The position numbers were made by a program, and so were the translations under genes. 64,000 bases of DNA, from NCBI GenBank assembly GCA_017409875.1, contig JAFQRW010000014.1, positions 34,109 to 98,108 on the forward strand. Direction: 5' to 3'. A model generated the notes under the pieces. The model made no database searches. It was not told where the DNA came from and saw nothing but the letters and a program-made list of their open reading frames with translations. Positions within the stretch are counted from its first letter, which is position 1; every line of letters begins with the position of its first letter. Shown here in pieces: positions 26,407 to 37,917 of this stretch. This stretch comes from Clostridia bacterium. Lineage in GTDB: Bacteria > Bacillota > Clostridia > RGIG6154.

Positions 26407-28080
26407 GTGAGCTATAAAAGCGACATTGAAATTGCGCAGTCTGTAGAGATGAAGCATATTTCAGAAATTGCCAAAACTGCGGGCATCAAAGACGAATATT
26501 TAGAGTTTTATGGCAACCACAAAGCTAAGGTTGATTTAAGAATCTTAAAGGACAGCGATAAAAAAGACGGTAAACTCGTTTTGGTTACTGCTATTACTCC
26601 CACACCTGCAGGAGAGGGAAAAACAACCACAACCATCGGTCTTGCTGACGGTCTTAAGAAAATCGGCAAAAATGTTATGGTTGCGCTTCGTGAACCATCG
26701 CTTGGCCCTGTGTTTGGTGTAAAAGGCGGTGCGGCAGGCGGCGGATATGCTCAGGTTGTTCCTATGGAAGACATTAATCTTCATTTTACAGGCGACTTTC
26801 ACGCAATAGGTGCTGCCAACAATCTTTTGGCAGCAATGCTTGACAATCACATTTATCAGGGAAACACTTTAAACATAGACCCCAAAAGAATTACATGGAA
26901 AAGATGCGTTGATATGAATGACCGCCAGCTTCGTCATGTTATTGACGGAATCGGCGCAAAAGTAAATGGAGTTCCCCGTGAAGACGGATACGATATCACT
27001 GTTGCATCTGAAATCATGGCAGTTTTATGTCTGGCTGCAGATATTACTGACCTTAAGAAGAGAATTTCCAATATTATTGTTGGTTACACCTACGACGACA
27101 AGCCTGTTACAGCAGGTGACCTTAAAGCAGAGGGTGCTATGACAGCACTTTTAAAAGATGCCTTAAAGCCAAACTTAGTTCAGACTTTAGAGGCAACACC
27201 GGCACTCGTTCACGGTGGACCTTTTGCAAATATCGCACACGGATGCAACTCAGTTTTAGCTACCAAGCTTGCTATGAAGCTTGGCGATTATGCAATTACA
27301 GAGGCAGGCTTTGGTGCAGATTTAGGCGCTGAAAAGTTCCTTGATATTAAGTGTCGTTTAGCAGGATTAAAACCATCTGCAGTTGTAATTGTTGCAACCA
27401 TAAGAGCATTAAAGATGCATGGTGGTCTTGCTAAAACAGAGCTTGGAACAGAAAACTTAGAAGCACTTAAAAACGGTATTCCAAATCTTTTAAGACACGT
27501 TTCAAACATCAAAAATGTGTATAAATTGCCGAGCGTTGTTGCAGTTAACAGATTCCCGACAGACACAGATGCTGAAGTTGAGCTTATCATTTCAGAATGC
27601 AAAAAACTCGGTGTTAATGTTGTGCTTTCTAATGTATGGGCAGAAGGCGGAAACGGCGGAATTGAACTGGCAGAAGAAGTTGTAAGACTTTGCGAGCAGG
27701 AGAATAATTTTGAGTTTTCTTATACAGATGACGTTTCAATCAAAGAAAAAATCGAAGCTGTTGTTACAAAGATTTATGGCGGAGATGGTGTTAACTTTAC
27801 TGCAAACGCCGAAGCTCAGATTAAACAGTTAGAAGACTTAGGATTTTCAAAATGCCCTGTATGTATTGCAAAAACCCAGTACAGCTTTTCTGATGATATG
27901 ACAAAACTCGGTGCACCTGAGGGCTTTAAAGTTACAGTAAGAAATCTTAAAATTTCTGCAGGCGCAGGCTTTATTGTAGTATTAACCGGCGATATTATGA
28001 CAATGCCGGGCTTACCTAAAGTTCCTGCTGCTGAAAAAATTGACGTCGACGAAAATGGCGTGATTTCAGGCTTGTTCTAA
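26407..28080 (+). CDS. fhs: Formate-tetrahydrofolate ligase (10-formyl-THF synthetase)
   Basis: ATP-dependent formation of 10-formyl-THF from formate and THF, entering one-carbon metabolism. The start is set at GTG 26407, with AAGGAG at 26393-26398 eight bases upstream; earlier in-frame GTG and TTG codons lie within the site. The 557-residue protein has the P-loop [19 protein letters not shown] near residue 65, [21 protein letters not shown], and the C-terminal [19 protein letters not shown]. The length is normal. It lies in the same transcription unit as folT, so both folate uptake and a THF-consuming enzyme fall under the THF riboswitch. Confidence 0.97.
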   Translation: MSYKSDIEIAQSVEMKHISEIAKTAGIKDEYLEFYGNHKAKVDLRILKDSDKKDGKLVLVTAITPTPAGEGKTTTTIGLADGLKKIGKNVMVALREPSLGPVFGVKGGAAGGGYAQVVPMEDINLHFTGDFHAIGAANNLLAAMLDNHIYQGNTLNIDPKRITWKRCVDMNDRQLRHVIDGIGAKVNGVPREDGYDITVASEIMAVLCLAADITDLKKRISNIIVGYTYDDKPVTAGDLKAEGAMTALLKDALKPNLVQTLEATPALVHGGPFANIAHGCNSVLATKLAMKLGDYAITEAGFGADLGAEKFLDIKCRLAGLKPSAVVIVATIRALKMHGGLAKTELGTENLEALKNGIPNLLRHVSNIKNVYKLPSVVAVNRFPTDTDAEVELIISECKKLGVNVVLSNVWAEGGNGGIELAEEVVRLCEQENNFEFSYTDDVSIKEKIEAVVTKIYGGDGVNFTANAEAQIKQLEDLGFSKCPVCIAKTQYSFSDDMTKLGAPEGFKVTVRNLKISAGAGFIVVLTGDIMTMPGLPKVPAAEKIDVDENGVISGLF

Positions 28081-28110
28081 AAAATATATCTTTTAAGAAT
28101 TCAAATTAAA

Positions 28111-28150
28111 AAACTGCACAAATTTTTGTGCAGTTTTTTTTGTGTTTTTT
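28111..28150 (+). terminator. Intrinsic terminator after fhs
   Basis: AAACTGCACAAA at 28111-28122 pairs with TTTGTGCAGTTT at 28125-28136, followed by a long T-rich tract. Confidence 0.93.
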
Positions 28151-28161
28151 TTAAAAATATC

Positions 28162-28190
28162 TTGCTAAATTTTGCAGTTTATAGTAAAAT
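28162..28190 (+). promoter_or_regulatory. Promoter for the NCS2 permease gene
   Basis: TTGCTA at 28162-28167 and TAAAAT at 28185-28190, spacer 17. The leader of about 35 bases is too short for a purine riboswitch. Confidence 0.7.
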
Positions 28191-28229
28191 TATGTTGTAA
28201 TAATTTTTTCTCAAAAGGAGAGGTTAAAA

Positions 28230-29585
28230 ATGGAAAAACTGTTCAAACTTAAAGAACATGGCACAGATGTTAAGACCGAAATTATTGCAGGTTTAACAAC
28301 CTTCTTGGCAATGGCTTACATCCTCGCGGTTAACCCAGGTATGCTTGGTATCATTCCTGATGGACCTGGCGCTGCAGCTATTTTTATGGCAACAGCACTT
28401 TCTGCTGCAATCGGTACAATCTGCATGGCATTCTTTGCAAACTATCCGGTAGCACTCGCTTCAGGTATGGGTCTTAACGCATTCTTTACTTTTACAGTAT
28501 GTTTGGGTATGGGTTACTCATACAAAGTAGCATTAACTGCTATTTTACTTGAAGGTATCATCTTTATGATTCTTTCAATCTTTAAGTTCAGAGAAGCTTT
28601 GGTTAACAAAATTCCTGCTAACTTAAAATTAGGTATCACAGCAGGTATCGGTTTGTTTATCACAATTATCGCGCTTATTAACGCAGGTGTTGTTGTAAAC
28701 AATGATTCTACATTAGTTGGTCTTGGTGACCTTGGCTCACCTCAGGTGGTACTTGCGGTAGTTGGTCTTTTAATTATCGGTGTGCTTCACCACTACAAAG
28801 TTAAAGGCGATATTTTAATCGGTATTTTAGCTACATGGGTACTTGGTATTATTGCAGAATTAATTGGCTGGTATCAGGTTAACATTGAAGCAGGAGTTTA
28901 TTCTTTAATTCCTAACCTTTCATGGGAAGCAATTAAAGCAAACTTTGCTGCTCCTGCACTTTTCCAGTTTGACTTTGCATTCGTTGTTAAAAACTTTGCA
29001 GCTTTTGCAGTTGTAATGTTTACATTCCTTTATACTGATATCTTCGATACAGTTGGAACATTAATCGGTGTTGCTCAGAAGGGTAACTTGTTGGCAGAAG
29101 ATGGCTCACTTCCAAGAGCTGGCGGCGCTTTAATGGCAGACGCTGTTGGTACTGTTGCAGGTGCTTGCCTTGGTACATCTACAGTTACAAGCTATGTTGA
29201 ATCTTCAGCAGGTGTTGCTGCAGGCGGCAGAACTGGTCTTACAGCACTCACAACAGGTATCTTGTTCTTATTGGCAATTCCTCTTGCTCCTCTTTTCCTT
29301 GCAATCCCTGGCTTTGCTACAACACCGGCAATGCTCTTCGTTGGTCTTTTGATGCTTTCAGCAGTTACAAAGATGGATTTTGACGGTGATGTTGCTGATA
29401 CAATCGGCGGCTTCTTGGCAATCGTTATGATGCCTTTTGCATATTCAATCGCAACAGGTATTATGTTTGCTATGATTGCTTGGGTTGTTCTTAAGATTTT
29501 CACAGGTAAAATCAAAGACATCAGCCCGATTATGTGGATTTCAGTTATACTTTTTGCAATCTATATTTACACACAGGTAATGTAA
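28230..29585 (+). CDS. NCS2 family purine (guanine/hypoxanthine or adenine) permease
   Basis: 451 residues with 12-14 hydrophobic segments. N-terminal EIIAGLTTFLAMAYILAVNP, then ANYPVALASGMGLNAFFTF and YTDIFDTVGTLIGVAQK, followed by GTSTVTSYVESSAGVAAGGR, are the signatures of the AzgA/PbuG/AdeP branch of NCS2 proton-purine symporters, as opposed to the uracil/xanthine branch. Choice between adenine and guanine/hypoxanthine cannot be made from sequence. It is monocistronic, with GGAGAGG at 28218 and strong terminators on both sides. Many C- and T-ending codons hint at high expression. Confidence 0.92.
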   Translation: MEKLFKLKEHGTDVKTEIIAGLTTFLAMAYILAVNPGMLGIIPDGPGAAAIFMATALSAAIGTICMAFFANYPVALASGMGLNAFFTFTVCLGMGYSYKVALTAILLEGIIFMILSIFKFREALVNKIPANLKLGITAGIGLFITIIALINAGVVVNNDSTLVGLGDLGSPQVVLAVVGLLIIGVLHHYKVKGDILIGILATWVLGIIAELIGWYQVNIEAGVYSLIPNLSWEAIKANFAAPALFQFDFAFVVKNFAAFAVVMFTFLYTDIFDTVGTLIGVAQKGNLLAEDGSLPRAGGALMADAVGTVAGACLGTSTVTSYVESSAGVAAGGRTGLTALTTGILFLLAIPLAPLFLAIPGFATTPAMLFVGLLMLSAVTKMDFDGDVADTIGGFLAIVMMPFAYSIATGIMFAMIAWVVLKIFTGKIKDISPIMWISVILFAIYIYTQVM

Positions 29586-29601
29586 TATAAGTTTAAAACT
29601 T

Positions 29602-29637
29602 TTCCGCACAGCGTAAATGCTGTGCGGAATTTTTTTT
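29602..29637 (+). terminator. Intrinsic terminator after the NCS2 permease
   Basis: TTCCGCACAGC at 29602-29612 pairs perfectly with GCTGTGCGGAA at 29619-29629, followed by eight T residues. Confidence 0.96.
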
Positions 29638-29647
29638 GTAAAAAATG

Positions 29648-29676
29648 TTGACAAACATAAAAAATTATGGTATCAT
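29648..29676 (+). promoter_or_regulatory. Promoter for rpoB-rpoC
   Basis: TTGACA at 29648-29653 and TATCAT at 29671-29676, spacer 17. It shows that rpoBC has its own promoter close behind an upstream terminator. Confidence 0.87.
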
Positions 29677-29683
29677 ATAGGCT

Positions 29684-29880
29684 CTAATACTGTAAATTGG
29701 TGTTATATGCCCTGCAAAATGGGATATGATGGCAAATTAATCAAAAAATGCCTGAAAATCCTTGATGCAGACGCAATTTTCATTCATATTTGGAACGAAA
29801 GTATTTTTACTTTCATTTATATGTTCAGGATGATTAATAAACAGCATCAACTTTATTAAATGTAAAAATTTAAATGAGGT
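29684..29880 (+). promoter_or_regulatory. Long structured 5' leader of rpoB
   Basis: About 200 bases between promoter and start. Visible stems: ATAT(G)CCC 29705-29712 with GGGATAT 29721-29727; CCTGAA 29751-29756 with TTCAGG 29824-29829, enclosing CATAT/ATATG and a perfect hairpin GAAAGTA 29797-29803 / TACTTTC 29808-29814. The nested set forms one long arm ending about 60 bases before the start codon. No terminator-like T-run follows. No known leader class was recognised. Confidence 0.5.
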
Positions 29881-29890
29881 GATTGATTTT

Positions 29891-32800
29891 ATGATGCCAA
29901 ACGAGATTAAACTCGGCAAGAATACTCGTATGAGTTATTCGAAAATCACAGAAGCATCAGAAATGCCAAACCTTATTGAAGTCCAGAAAAATTCTTATGA
30001 ATGGTTTTTAACCGACGGACTTTTAGAGGTTTTAAAAGATGTTTCTCCGATTACGAACTTCTCAAGCCGCGACGATCAGGAAAAAAGCTGCAAATGGTTT
30101 TTGTCTGATGAAATGTTTGGAAGTGTGTTTAGCAAGCCACAGATTGATGATATGGCAGACAAGCTGGTTCTTGAGTTTATTGATTTCACCCTGGAAAGAG
30201 AAAACACAAAATACACACTTGAAGAATGCAGAGAAAGAGATGCAACTTACGCTGCTCCTTTAAAAGTAAGAGTAAGACTTATCAACAAAGATACGGGCGA
30301 GGTTAAAGAGCAGGAAATATTTATGGGCGATTTCCCGCTTATGACAGACCAAGGCACTTTTGTATACAATGGTGCTGAACGTGTTATCGTAAGCCAGCTT
30401 GTTAAATCTCCGGGTATTTACTATGCTTCTTCTTTTGATAAAGCAGGTAACAAACTCTTTACATCTACTGTTATTCCAAACAGAGGTGCATGGATTGAAT
30501 ATGAAACAGACCAGTATAATGTATTTTCAGTAAGAGTTGACAGAACAAGAAAGCTTCCTGTTACAGTTTTACTTAAAGCATTTGGTCTTAGTTCTGCTGA
30601 CGAAATTACAGATATGTTCGGCGAAGAGGATATTCTTCTTAATACATTAAGTAAGGATACAACAAAAAATACACAGGAAGCGTTAGAAGAAATCTATAAA
30701 AGACTTCGTCCCGGCGAACCTGCAACATTAGAAGGTGCAGCAAAACTTCTAGGCTCTTTATTCTTTGATGCAAAAAGATATGATTTAGCACGTGTTGGCC
30801 GTTATAAGTTTAACAAAAAGCTTGCACTGTCTGACAGAGTTTTAGGAAAAACCTTAAATGAAGATGTTGTAAGCCCTGTTACAGGAGAAATTTTATTCTC
30901 TAAAGGCGATGTATTAAATAAAGAAGCTTGCCTTACACTTGAGAAAAATGCTGTAAACAGAGTTGTTTTAGATATAAACGGAGACAGCGTTATAGTATTT
31001 TCAAACGGTATGGTTGATGCAAAACATTTCCTTGATTTCAACCCTGAAGAAGTTGGAATTAATGAAAATGTAAGATTTGACCTTTTGACAAAGCTTATTG
31101 AAGATGCAAACGGCGATACTCAGGAATTAAAAACTTCATTGATTGAAAACGCAGAAAATCTTATGCCAAAGCACGTTATGGTAGAAGACGTATTTGCGTC
31201 TGTTAACTATGTTTTAAATATGCGCCACGGTATTGGCGAAACCGATAATATTGACCACCTCGGCAACAGAAGACTCCGTGCGGTGGGCGAACTTTTACAA
31301 AATCAATTCAGACTTGGTTTTTCAAGAATGGAAAGAGTTGTAAGAGAAAGAATGACAATTCAGGACTTAGATGTTATCACTCCTCAGGCTCTTATCAACA
31401 CAAGACCTGTTGTTGCAGCTGTTAAAGAATTCTTCGGTTCTTCACAGCTTTCACAGTTTATGGATCAGCCAAACCCACTCGCTGAGCTTACTCACAAAAG
31501 AAGACTTTCAGCATTAGGTCCCGGCGGTTTGTCAAGAGACCGTGCAAGTTTTGACGTTCGTGACGTACACTATTCTCACTACGGCAGAATGTGTCCTATC
31601 GAAACACCTGAAGGTCCTAACATCGGTCTTATCAACTCACTTGCAACTTATGCAAGAATTAACAACTACGGATTTATCGAAGCACCGTACAGAGTGGTAA
31701 AAGACGGTGCTGTTACAGATGAAATTGTATATATCACAGCTGATATTGAAGACGGAAAGATTATTGCTCAGGCTACAGAGCCTTGCGATGAAAACGGCAA
31801 GTTCATTGCTAAAAAAATCATTGCAAGAAAACAGGACGATATGATTGAGGTTACTCCTGACAGAATTGACTATATGGATGTATCTCCGCGTCAGGTTGTG
31901 TCTGTTGCTACAGCTATGATTCCGTTCCTTGAAAACGACGACGCATCCCGTGCACTTATGGGATCTAACATGCAGCGTCAGGCAGTTCCGCTCATTAAAC
32001 CTGAATCACCTATTATAGGTACAGGTATGGAATACAGAGCAGCTATGGATTCAGGCGTTGTTGTAGTTGCTAAAAATGACTGCACAGTATTAAAAGTTGC
32101 AGCTGACAAGGTTGTTGTAAGAGAAGAAGAAACAGGCGAAATCAGAACTTACAATATACTGAAATTCACACGTTCTAACCAGGGCACCTGTATCAATCAG
32201 AGACCTGTTGTAAAAGAGGGCGACTTCGTTAAAAAAGGCGAGCTTATCGCAGACGGTCCAGCTACTGAAAATGGTGAAGTAGGTCTTGGTAAAAACGTTC
32301 TCATTGGATTTATGACATGGGAAGGTTACAACTACGAGGATGCTATCCTGCTTAACGAAAACCTTGTAAAAGATGATGTTTTGACATCAATTCATATTGA
32401 AGAATACGAAATTGATTCAAGAGATACTAAACTCGGTGCTGAGGAAATCACAAGAGATATTCCAAACGTTGGTGACGATGCACTTCGCGACCTTGACGAA
32501 AGAGGTATTGTAAGAATTGGTGCAGAAGTTCACGCAGGCGATATTTTAGTTGGTAAGGTTACACCAAAGGGTGAAACTGAGCTTACAGCAGAAGAAAGAC
32601 TTTTACGTGCAATTTTCGGCGAAAAAGCAAGAGAAGTAAGAGATACTTCACTTCGTGTTCCTCATGGTGAATCAGGTATCATAGTTGATGTTAAAGTATT
32701 TACAAGAGAAAACGGCGACGAGCTTAACCCTGGCGTAAATCAGGTAATCAGATGCTATATTGCTCAAAAGAGAAAAATCTCTGTTGGTGATAAAATGGCA

Positions 32801-33733
32801 GGACGTCACGGTAATAAAGGTGTCGTTTCAAGAGTTCTTCCTCAGGAAGATATGCCATTCTTGCCTGACGGAACACCGCTTCAGATTGTATTAAATCCTC
32901 TGGGCGTTCCTTCACGTATGAATATCGGTCAGGTTTTGGAAGTTCACTTGGGTTATGCTGCAAAGGCTCTTGGCTGGAAGATTGCAACACCTGTATTTGA
33001 CGGTGCTCATGAAGAAGATATCAAAGAAGCGTTAAAGCTTGCAAAACAGGTTGAAACAGATAAAGAAAATGGTACACCTGAGCTTTATGACGAAACAGGT
33101 AAAATCACACTTTATGACGGCAGAACAGGTCAGAAGTTTGATAACCCTGTTACAGTTGGTTATATGTATATGTTAAAGCTCCATCACCTTGTTGACGACA
33201 AAATCCACGCCCGTTCAACAGGTCCATATTCACTTGTTACTCAGCAGCCTCTCGGCGGTAAAGCTCAGTTCGGCGGTCAGAGATTCGGTGAAATGGAAGT
33301 TTGGGCTTTGGAAGCTTATGGCGCAGCATATACCTTGCAGGAAATATTGACAATCAAGTCGGACGATATTGTAGGACGTGTTAAGACTTATGAATCTATC
33401 GTTAAAGGTCTTAACGTTCCAAAACCCGGTGTTCCTGAATCATTCAAGGTTCTTATTAAAGAATTGCAGAGCTTATGTCTTGATGTTAAAGTTCTTGACA
33501 AAGACGATAACGAGATTGATTTAAGAGAATACGACGAGGATATCGAGGCACCTGAGGCTACTCCTGAAATCTTGGCAGAAATCAGAAAGAGCGCAGAGCG
33601 TGCACAAGAAGAAGCATTGGCAAACGGTGAAGCAAAAGCTGATGCTGTCGATGATGACTTCACTCTCGAAGAAGAAATGGTTTACGACGGCGAATTTGAT
33701 AATGTTGTTGACTTTGAAGATATCAACGGCTAA
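29891..33733 (+). CDS. rpoB: DNA-directed RNA polymerase subunit beta
   Basis: The start is set at ATG 29891, nine bases after GAGGTG. The 1280-residue protein has the expected order: protrusion and lobe regions, the rifampicin-pocket segment ([20 protein letters not shown] followed by [12 protein letters not shown]), [16 protein letters not shown], catalytic-flap residues [14 protein letters not shown], and C-terminal [19 protein letters not shown]. The residues at positions linked to rifampicin resistance (S, Q, D, H, R, S within this segment) look wild-type. A long acidic tail follows. There is no rplJ-rplL upstream; rpoC follows after 63 bases. Confidence 0.98.
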   Translation: MMPNEIKLGKNTRMSYSKITEASEMPNLIEVQKNSYEWFLTDGLLEVLKDVSPITNFSSRDDQEKSCKWFLSDEMFGSVFSKPQIDDMADKLVLEFIDFTLERENTKYTLEECRERDATYAAPLKVRVRLINKDTGEVKEQEIFMGDFPLMTDQGTFVYNGAERVIVSQLVKSPGIYYASSFDKAGNKLFTSTVIPNRGAWIEYETDQYNVFSVRVDRTRKLPVTVLLKAFGLSSADEITDMFGEEDILLNTLSKDTTKNTQEALEEIYKRLRPGEPATLEGAAKLLGSLFFDAKRYDLARVGRYKFNKKLALSDRVLGKTLNEDVVSPVTGEILFSKGDVLNKEACLTLEKNAVNRVVLDINGDSVIVFSNGMVDAKHFLDFNPEEVGINENVRFDLLTKLIEDANGDTQELKTSLIENAENLMPKHVMVEDVFASVNYVLNMRHGIGETDNIDHLGNRRLRAVGELLQNQFRLGFSRMERVVRERMTIQDLDVITPQALINTRPVVAAVKEFFGSSQLSQFMDQPNPLAELTHKRRLSALGPGGLSRDRASFDVRDVHYSHYGRMCPIETPEGPNIGLINSLATYARINNYGFIEAPYRVVKDGAVTDEIVYITADIEDGKIIAQATEPCDENGKFIAKKIIARKQDDMIEVTPDRIDYMDVSPRQVVSVATAMIPFLENDDASRALMGSNMQRQAVPLIKPESPIIGTGMEYRAAMDSGVVVVAKNDCTVLKVAADKVVVREEETGEIRTYNILKFTRSNQGTCINQRPVVKEGDFVKKGELIADGPATENGEVGLGKNVLIGFMTWEGYNYEDAILLNENLVKDDVLTSIHIEEYEIDSRDTKLGAEEITRDIPNVGDDALRDLDERGIVRIGAEVHAGDILVGKVTPKGETELTAEERLLRAIFGEKAREVRDTSLRVPHGESGIIVDVKVFTRENGDELNPGVNQVIRCYIAQKRKISVGDKMAGRHGNKGVVSRVLPQEDMPFLPDGTPLQIVLNPLGVPSRMNIGQVLEVHLGYAAKALGWKIATPVFDGAHEEDIKEALKLAKQVETDKENGTPELYDETGKITLYDGRTGQKFDNPVTVGYMYMLKLHHLVDDKIHARSTGPYSLVTQQPLGGKAQFGGQRFGEMEVWALEAYGAAYTLQEILTIKSDDIVGRVKTYESIVKGLNVPKPGVPESFKVLIKELQSLCLDVKVLDKDDNEIDLREYDEDIEAPEATPEILAEIRKSAERAQEEALANGEAKADAVDDDFTLEEEMVYDGEFDNVVDFEDING

Positions 33734-33757
33734 TAAGCTTTAGGATTGTTAATATTG

Positions 33758-33776
33758 CGGCAAAAATAATTTGCCG
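33758..33776 (+). promoter_or_regulatory. Hairpin in the rpoB-rpoC spacer
   Basis: CGGCAAA at 33758-33764 pairs with TTTGCCG at 33770-33776 around AATAA. There is no T-run, so it is not a terminator. A near-identical hairpin lies between rpsL and rpsG (38699-38714). Confidence 0.55.
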
Positions 33777-33796
33777 GCAGAAAGGACTGAAACTTT

Positions 33797-36700
33797 ATGG
33801 AAAACGAAAGAACTGTTTTATCGGGAAACAAAGACGCTTCCGGTAAATACGAGTTTAAGTCTATAAAAATCGGCTTGGCATCACCCGAGGCAATCAGAAG
33901 TTGGTCACGTGGTGAGGTTAAAAAGCCTGAAACAATAAACTATAGAACATTAAAGCCTGAAACAGGTGGCTTGTACTGCGAAAGAATTTTCGGACCTATG
34001 AAGGACTGGGAATGTCATTGCGGCAAGTATAAAAGATTAAGATACAAGGGTATCGTGTGCGATAAATGCGGTGTTGAAGTTACAAAAGCTAAGGTAAGAC
34101 GTGAAAGAATGGGTCATATCGAGCTTGTAGCTCCGGTATCACACATCTGGTATTTCAGAGGAATTCCATCAAGAATGGGATTAATCCTTGAAATGTCACC
34201 AAGAGATTTGGAAAAAGTGCTTTATTTTGCAGCGTACGTTGTAACAGACCCTGGCAAAACCCCACTCTTTAAAAAGCAGCTCTTAAACGAAGGCGAATAC
34301 AGAGAAGCTTATGACAAGTACGGCAAAAAGTTTAAAGCCGGAATGGGTGCTGAGGCTATTAAAACACTTCTTTCTGAACTTGATTTAGATGAAATTTCTG
34401 CTCAGCTTAAAGCAGAGCTCGAAGAAGTTTCGAGTCAGAGCCAGAAAAGAATTAAACTTATAAAAAGACTTGATGTTGTTGAATCATTCAGACTTTCAGG
34501 AAACAAACCTGAGTGGATGATTATGGATGTTTTGCCGGTTATCCCGCCTGATTTAAGACCTATGGTACAGCTTGACGGCGGCAGATTTGCAACCAGCGAC
34601 TTAAACGACCTTTACAGACGTGTTATTAACAGAAATAATCGCCTTGCAAGACTTTTAGAGCTTAAAGCTCCTGACATTATCGTAAGAAACGAAAAAAGAA
34701 TGCTACAAGAAGCGGTAGATGCTTTAATTAACAACGGTAAACGAGGAAGAACTGTAACAGGCCCCGGAAACCGTGCACTCAAATCACTTTCAGATATGCT
34801 TAAAGGTAAACAGGGACGTTTCAGACAGAACTTACTCGGTAAACGTGTTGACTACTCAGGACGTTCAGTTATCGTAGTAGGTCCTGATCTTAAGATTTAT
34901 CAGTGCGGTCTTCCTAAAGAAATGGCTATCGAACTCTTTAAGCCTTTCGTTATGGAAAGACTTGTTAAAAACGGTTTGGCACTCAACATAAAAAATGCCA
35001 AAAGAATGGTTGAAAGAGTTCGTCCTGAAGTATGGGAAGTTTTAGAAGATGTTATAAAAGAACATCCGGTACTTTTAAACCGTGCTCCTACACTTCACAG
35101 ACTTGGTATTCAGGCATTTGAACCTGTTTTGGTAGAAGGCAGAGCATTAAAGCTCCATCCGTTGGTATGTACAGCATATAACGCCGACTTTGACGGTGAC
35201 CAGATGGCTATTCACCTTCCGCTTTCAGCAGAGGCTCAGGCAGAAGCAAGATTTTTAATGCTTTCAGCAAACAACCTCTTAAAGCCTCAGGATGGTAAAC
35301 CTGTTACTGTTCCTACACAGGATATGATTTTAGGTTCATATTATCTCACACTTGTTAAGGCAAAAGAAGTTAAAATCACAGATCCGGGAGATTCGGGCTT
35401 TGAAAAAGGTCAGATTGTAAATCTTGTTTCAGACCATTTTGACGGAACACCTTCACTTTACAAAGTAAATGGCGCATTAGAAGCTGAAGGAAAAACTCCT
35501 GCTTCGTATACTGAGGAAGGTGTGTTTGAAGGAGAACCCGGCGAAGGCAAAGTGTTTATGACAAAAGAAGAAGCACTTTTAGCTTACGAAAATGGCGCAG
35601 TTGGTCTTCACGCACCTATCAAAGTTTTATGTAAGGGCGAGCTTGACGGAAAAGAATACTCAAAGCTTGTTGATATGACTGTGGGAAGAATTATCTTTAA
35701 TGATAACATTCCGCAGGATTTGGGATATGTTGACCGCAGCAACCCAGAGCAGATGTTTGAGCTTGAAATCACAGCACTTTTAAATACTGTTAAGAGCAAG
35801 CCTACAGATACAAAAGCTGCTGACAAGAAAGTTTTAAGCACTATCGCAGATAAATGCATTAAAATTCACGGTACTGCAGAAGCGGCTGAAACACTTGATA
35901 AAATCAAGGCAACAGGTTATAAGTACTCAACTCAGGGTGCTATCACAATTTCAGTATCAGATATCCTTGTGCTTGGCGAAAAAGAAGAATTTATCGAAAA
36001 AACAGAAGAAGAAATTGATAAAATCACTAAAAAGTTCAGACGTGGTGTTATTGATGATGAAGAACGTCATAACCTTATAGTTGACGCCTGGATGAAAACT
36101 AACGATGAAATCGGTAAAGCAATTCTTAAAAACCTTGATAAGTACAACCCGATTTATATGATGGCAGATTCAGGTGCGAGAGGTAGTATCAATCAGATCA
36201 GACAGCTTTCAGGTATGCGTGGCGTTATGGGTAAAACAGACGGTGGCGCTATGGAAGTTCCGATTAAAGCTAACTTCCGTGAAGGTCTTACCGTGCTTGA
36301 ATTCTTTGCATCTTCGCACGGTACCAGAAAAGGTCTTGCAGATACAGCTCTTCGTACCGCTGACTCAGGTTACCTTACAAGAAGACTTGTTGACGTTGCT
36401 CAGGACGTTATCGTTCGTGAGGACGATTGCGGAACAACAGAATATACTATTGTTTCAGAAATCAAAGACGGTAACGCAGTTTTGGAAAAACTTCACGACA
36501 GACTTGTTGGAAGAACAGCATTTGAAGATGTTGTTAATCCTGCAACAAAAGAAGTTATTGTTGGTAAAAATCAGCTTATTAATGACGATACTGCAACTAA
36601 GATTGTAGAAGCAGGTATCGTGGAAGTTAAAGTTCGTTCAGTTCTTACATGTAAGTCAAAATTCGGTGTTTGCTCTAAGTGCTATGGTGCAAACTTGGCA

Positions 36701-37618
36701 TCAGGCAAACAGGTTGATATCGGTGAGGCTGTTGGTATTATCGCAGCTCAGTCAATCGGTGAACCGGGTACACAGCTTACAATGAGAACATTCCATACCG
36801 GTGGTGCTGCGTCAGGCGACGATATCACACAGGGTCTTCCCCGTGTTACCGAGTTGTTTGAAGCAAGAAAACCAAAAGGTGTTGCAATTATATCTGAAAT
36901 TTCAGGTAAAATTCATTTAGACGAAAGCAAAAAGCTTCGTGAAATCATTGTTCAGGGCGAGGATGAGGATAAAGTTTATCAGATTCCGTTTAACGCAAGA
37001 ATTAAGGTTTCAGAAGGCGACGTTATAGAAAAAGGTGCTCCGCTTACAGACGGTTCACTCGACCCGCATGACCTCTTAGACATTTTAGGTCCTGATGCAG
37101 TTCACGCTTATATCGTGCGCGAAGTTCAGAAGGTTTACCGCATGACAGGTGTTGATATCAGCGATAAGCACATTGAGGTTATTGTTCGTCAGATGATGAA
37201 GAAAGTAAGAATTGAAGAATCAGGCGACACAAACTTCCTTATCGGCTCAATGGTTGATTATCTGGAAGTTGAAAGAGAAAATAAAAAGATGGAAGAAGAG
37301 GGCAAACGCAAGGCTGTTTATGTTACAGAGCTTTTGGGTATTACCAAAGCATCTCTTGCTACAGATAGCTTCTTGTCAGCTGCATCATTCCAGGAAACAA
37401 CAAGAGTTTTAACCGAAGCCGCTATCAAAGGTAAGATTGATCCGCTTATCGGTCTTAAGGAAAATGTTATTATCGGTAAGCTTATCCCTGCAGGTACAGG
37501 TATTTCAAAATATCACGATGTAAATGTTGTACCTGTAGAAGACAGAAACGCAATTTCTGACCCTGAAGGCATTTTAACAAAAATGTTTGAAGGCGAAGAA
37601 ACTGCACAAGCAGAATAA
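33797..37618 (+). CDS. rpoC: DNA-directed RNA polymerase subunit beta'
   Basis: 1273 residues. The N-terminal zinc ribbon is complete ([20 protein letters not shown]), the active-site motif [16 protein letters not shown] is intact, and the second zinc site ([13 protein letters not shown]) and trigger loop region ([19 protein letters not shown]) are present. The length is a little longer than Bacillus RpoC because of an insertion around residues 540-640. AAAGGA lies ahead of the ATG. It is cotranscribed with rpoB. Confidence 0.98.
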   Translation: MENERTVLSGNKDASGKYEFKSIKIGLASPEAIRSWSRGEVKKPETINYRTLKPETGGLYCERIFGPMKDWECHCGKYKRLRYKGIVCDKCGVEVTKAKVRRERMGHIELVAPVSHIWYFRGIPSRMGLILEMSPRDLEKVLYFAAYVVTDPGKTPLFKKQLLNEGEYREAYDKYGKKFKAGMGAEAIKTLLSELDLDEISAQLKAELEEVSSQSQKRIKLIKRLDVVESFRLSGNKPEWMIMDVLPVIPPDLRPMVQLDGGRFATSDLNDLYRRVINRNNRLARLLELKAPDIIVRNEKRMLQEAVDALINNGKRGRTVTGPGNRALKSLSDMLKGKQGRFRQNLLGKRVDYSGRSVIVVGPDLKIYQCGLPKEMAIELFKPFVMERLVKNGLALNIKNAKRMVERVRPEVWEVLEDVIKEHPVLLNRAPTLHRLGIQAFEPVLVEGRALKLHPLVCTAYNADFDGDQMAIHLPLSAEAQAEARFLMLSANNLLKPQDGKPVTVPTQDMILGSYYLTLVKAKEVKITDPGDSGFEKGQIVNLVSDHFDGTPSLYKVNGALEAEGKTPASYTEEGVFEGEPGEGKVFMTKEEALLAYENGAVGLHAPIKVLCKGELDGKEYSKLVDMTVGRIIFNDNIPQDLGYVDRSNPEQMFELEITALLNTVKSKPTDTKAADKKVLSTIADKCIKIHGTAEAAETLDKIKATGYKYSTQGAITISVSDILVLGEKEEFIEKTEEEIDKITKKFRRGVIDDEERHNLIVDAWMKTNDEIGKAILKNLDKYNPIYMMADSGARGSINQIRQLSGMRGVMGKTDGGAMEVPIKANFREGLTVLEFFASSHGTRKGLADTALRTADSGYLTRRLVDVAQDVIVREDDCGTTEYTIVSEIKDGNAVLEKLHDRLVGRTAFEDVVNPATKEVIVGKNQLINDDTATKIVEAGIVEVKVRSVLTCKSKFGVCSKCYGANLASGKQVDIGEAVGIIAAQSIGEPGTQLTMRTFHTGGAASGDDITQGLPRVTELFEARKPKGVAIISEISGKIHLDESKKLREIIVQGEDEDKVYQIPFNARIKVSEGDVIEKGAPLTDGSLDPHDLLDILGPDAVHAYIVREVQKVYRMTGVDISDKHIEVIVRQMMKKVRIEESGDTNFLIGSMVDYLEVERENKKMEEEGKRKAVYVTELLGITKASLATDSFLSAASFQETTRVLTEAAIKGKIDPLIGLKENVIIGKLIPAGTGISKYHDVNVVPVEDRNAISDPEGILTKMFEGEETAQAE

Positions 37619-37627
37619 TTAATAAAT

Positions 37628-37661
37628 AAAAGGTCGCAGTGATGTTTGCTGCGACCTTTTT
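37628..37661 (+). terminator. Strong intrinsic terminator after rpoC
   Basis: AAAGGTCGCAG at 37629-37639 pairs with CTGCGACCTTT at 37649-37659, followed by T residues. Confidence 0.94.
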
Positions 37662-37666
37662 AAACA

Positions 37667-37727
37667 TTAAAACAATGTATTTACCATACTGTTTTAATAT
37701 GAAGCACAACATCTTGTTGTGCTTTTT
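37667..37727 (+). terminator. Second and third hairpins downstream of rpoC
   Basis: TTAAAACA (37667-37674) is repeated inverted as TGTTTTAA (37690-37697). A tight hairpin AAGCACAAC (37702-37710) / GTTGTGCTT (37716-37724) with TTTTT follows and can act as a back-up terminator. Together with 37628-37661 they separate rpoBC from the str genes. Confidence 0.75.
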
Positions 37728-37777
37728 AAATTCACCACAAATCGGCTTAAAATAATGAAAATTTTAATTAAAAACTC

Positions 37778-37807
37778 TTGACAAACCTTTATTTTTGGTG
37801 CTATAAT
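37778..37807 (+). promoter_or_regulatory. Promoter for ybxF-rpsL-rpsG-fusA
   Basis: TTGACA at 37778-37783 and TATAAT at 37802-37807, spacer 18, near consensus. Confidence 0.87.
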
Positions 37808-37814
37808 GTATTCC

Positions 37815-37895
37815 GTGTGATGGTGGGTCAGTGGGCGTACTATGCCCTCTTGCTGAAACTGTCATTTTAGGATTGGTGCAGATTTATCTGCTAAA
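37815..37895 (+). promoter_or_regulatory. Structured leader of the L7Ae-like gene
   Basis: An imperfect arm forms from TGATGG (37819-37824) with CTGTCA (37859-37864), TCAG with CTGA, and GGGC (37833-37836) with GCCC (37844-37847). A separate GCAGAT/ATCTGC hairpin (37879-37892) ends just before GGAGG at 37898. Arms interrupted by purine-rich internal loops are where L7Ae-type proteins usually bind, but a canonical kink-turn was not found. Confidence 0.4.
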
Positions 37896-37917
37896 ACGGA
37901 GGAAAAGTAAGCAAAAA

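Noticed and set aside
28191..28229. Purine riboswitch ahead of the NCS2 permease
   Set aside because: The leader is only about 35 bases and lacks the three-way junction motifs.
29617..29859. Open frame of 80 codons in the rpoB leader
   Set aside because: It starts within the upstream terminator and contains the rpoB promoter; no ribosome binding site, and the composition looks non-coding.
29891..33733. Rifampicin-resistance substitutions in rpoB
   Set aside because: The segment with [20 protein letters not shown] and [10 protein letters not shown] shows the usual sensitive residues.
37482..37712. 76-codon minus-strand frame at the end of rpoC
   Set aside because: It runs through the rpoC terminator and is antisense to the RpoC C-terminus.
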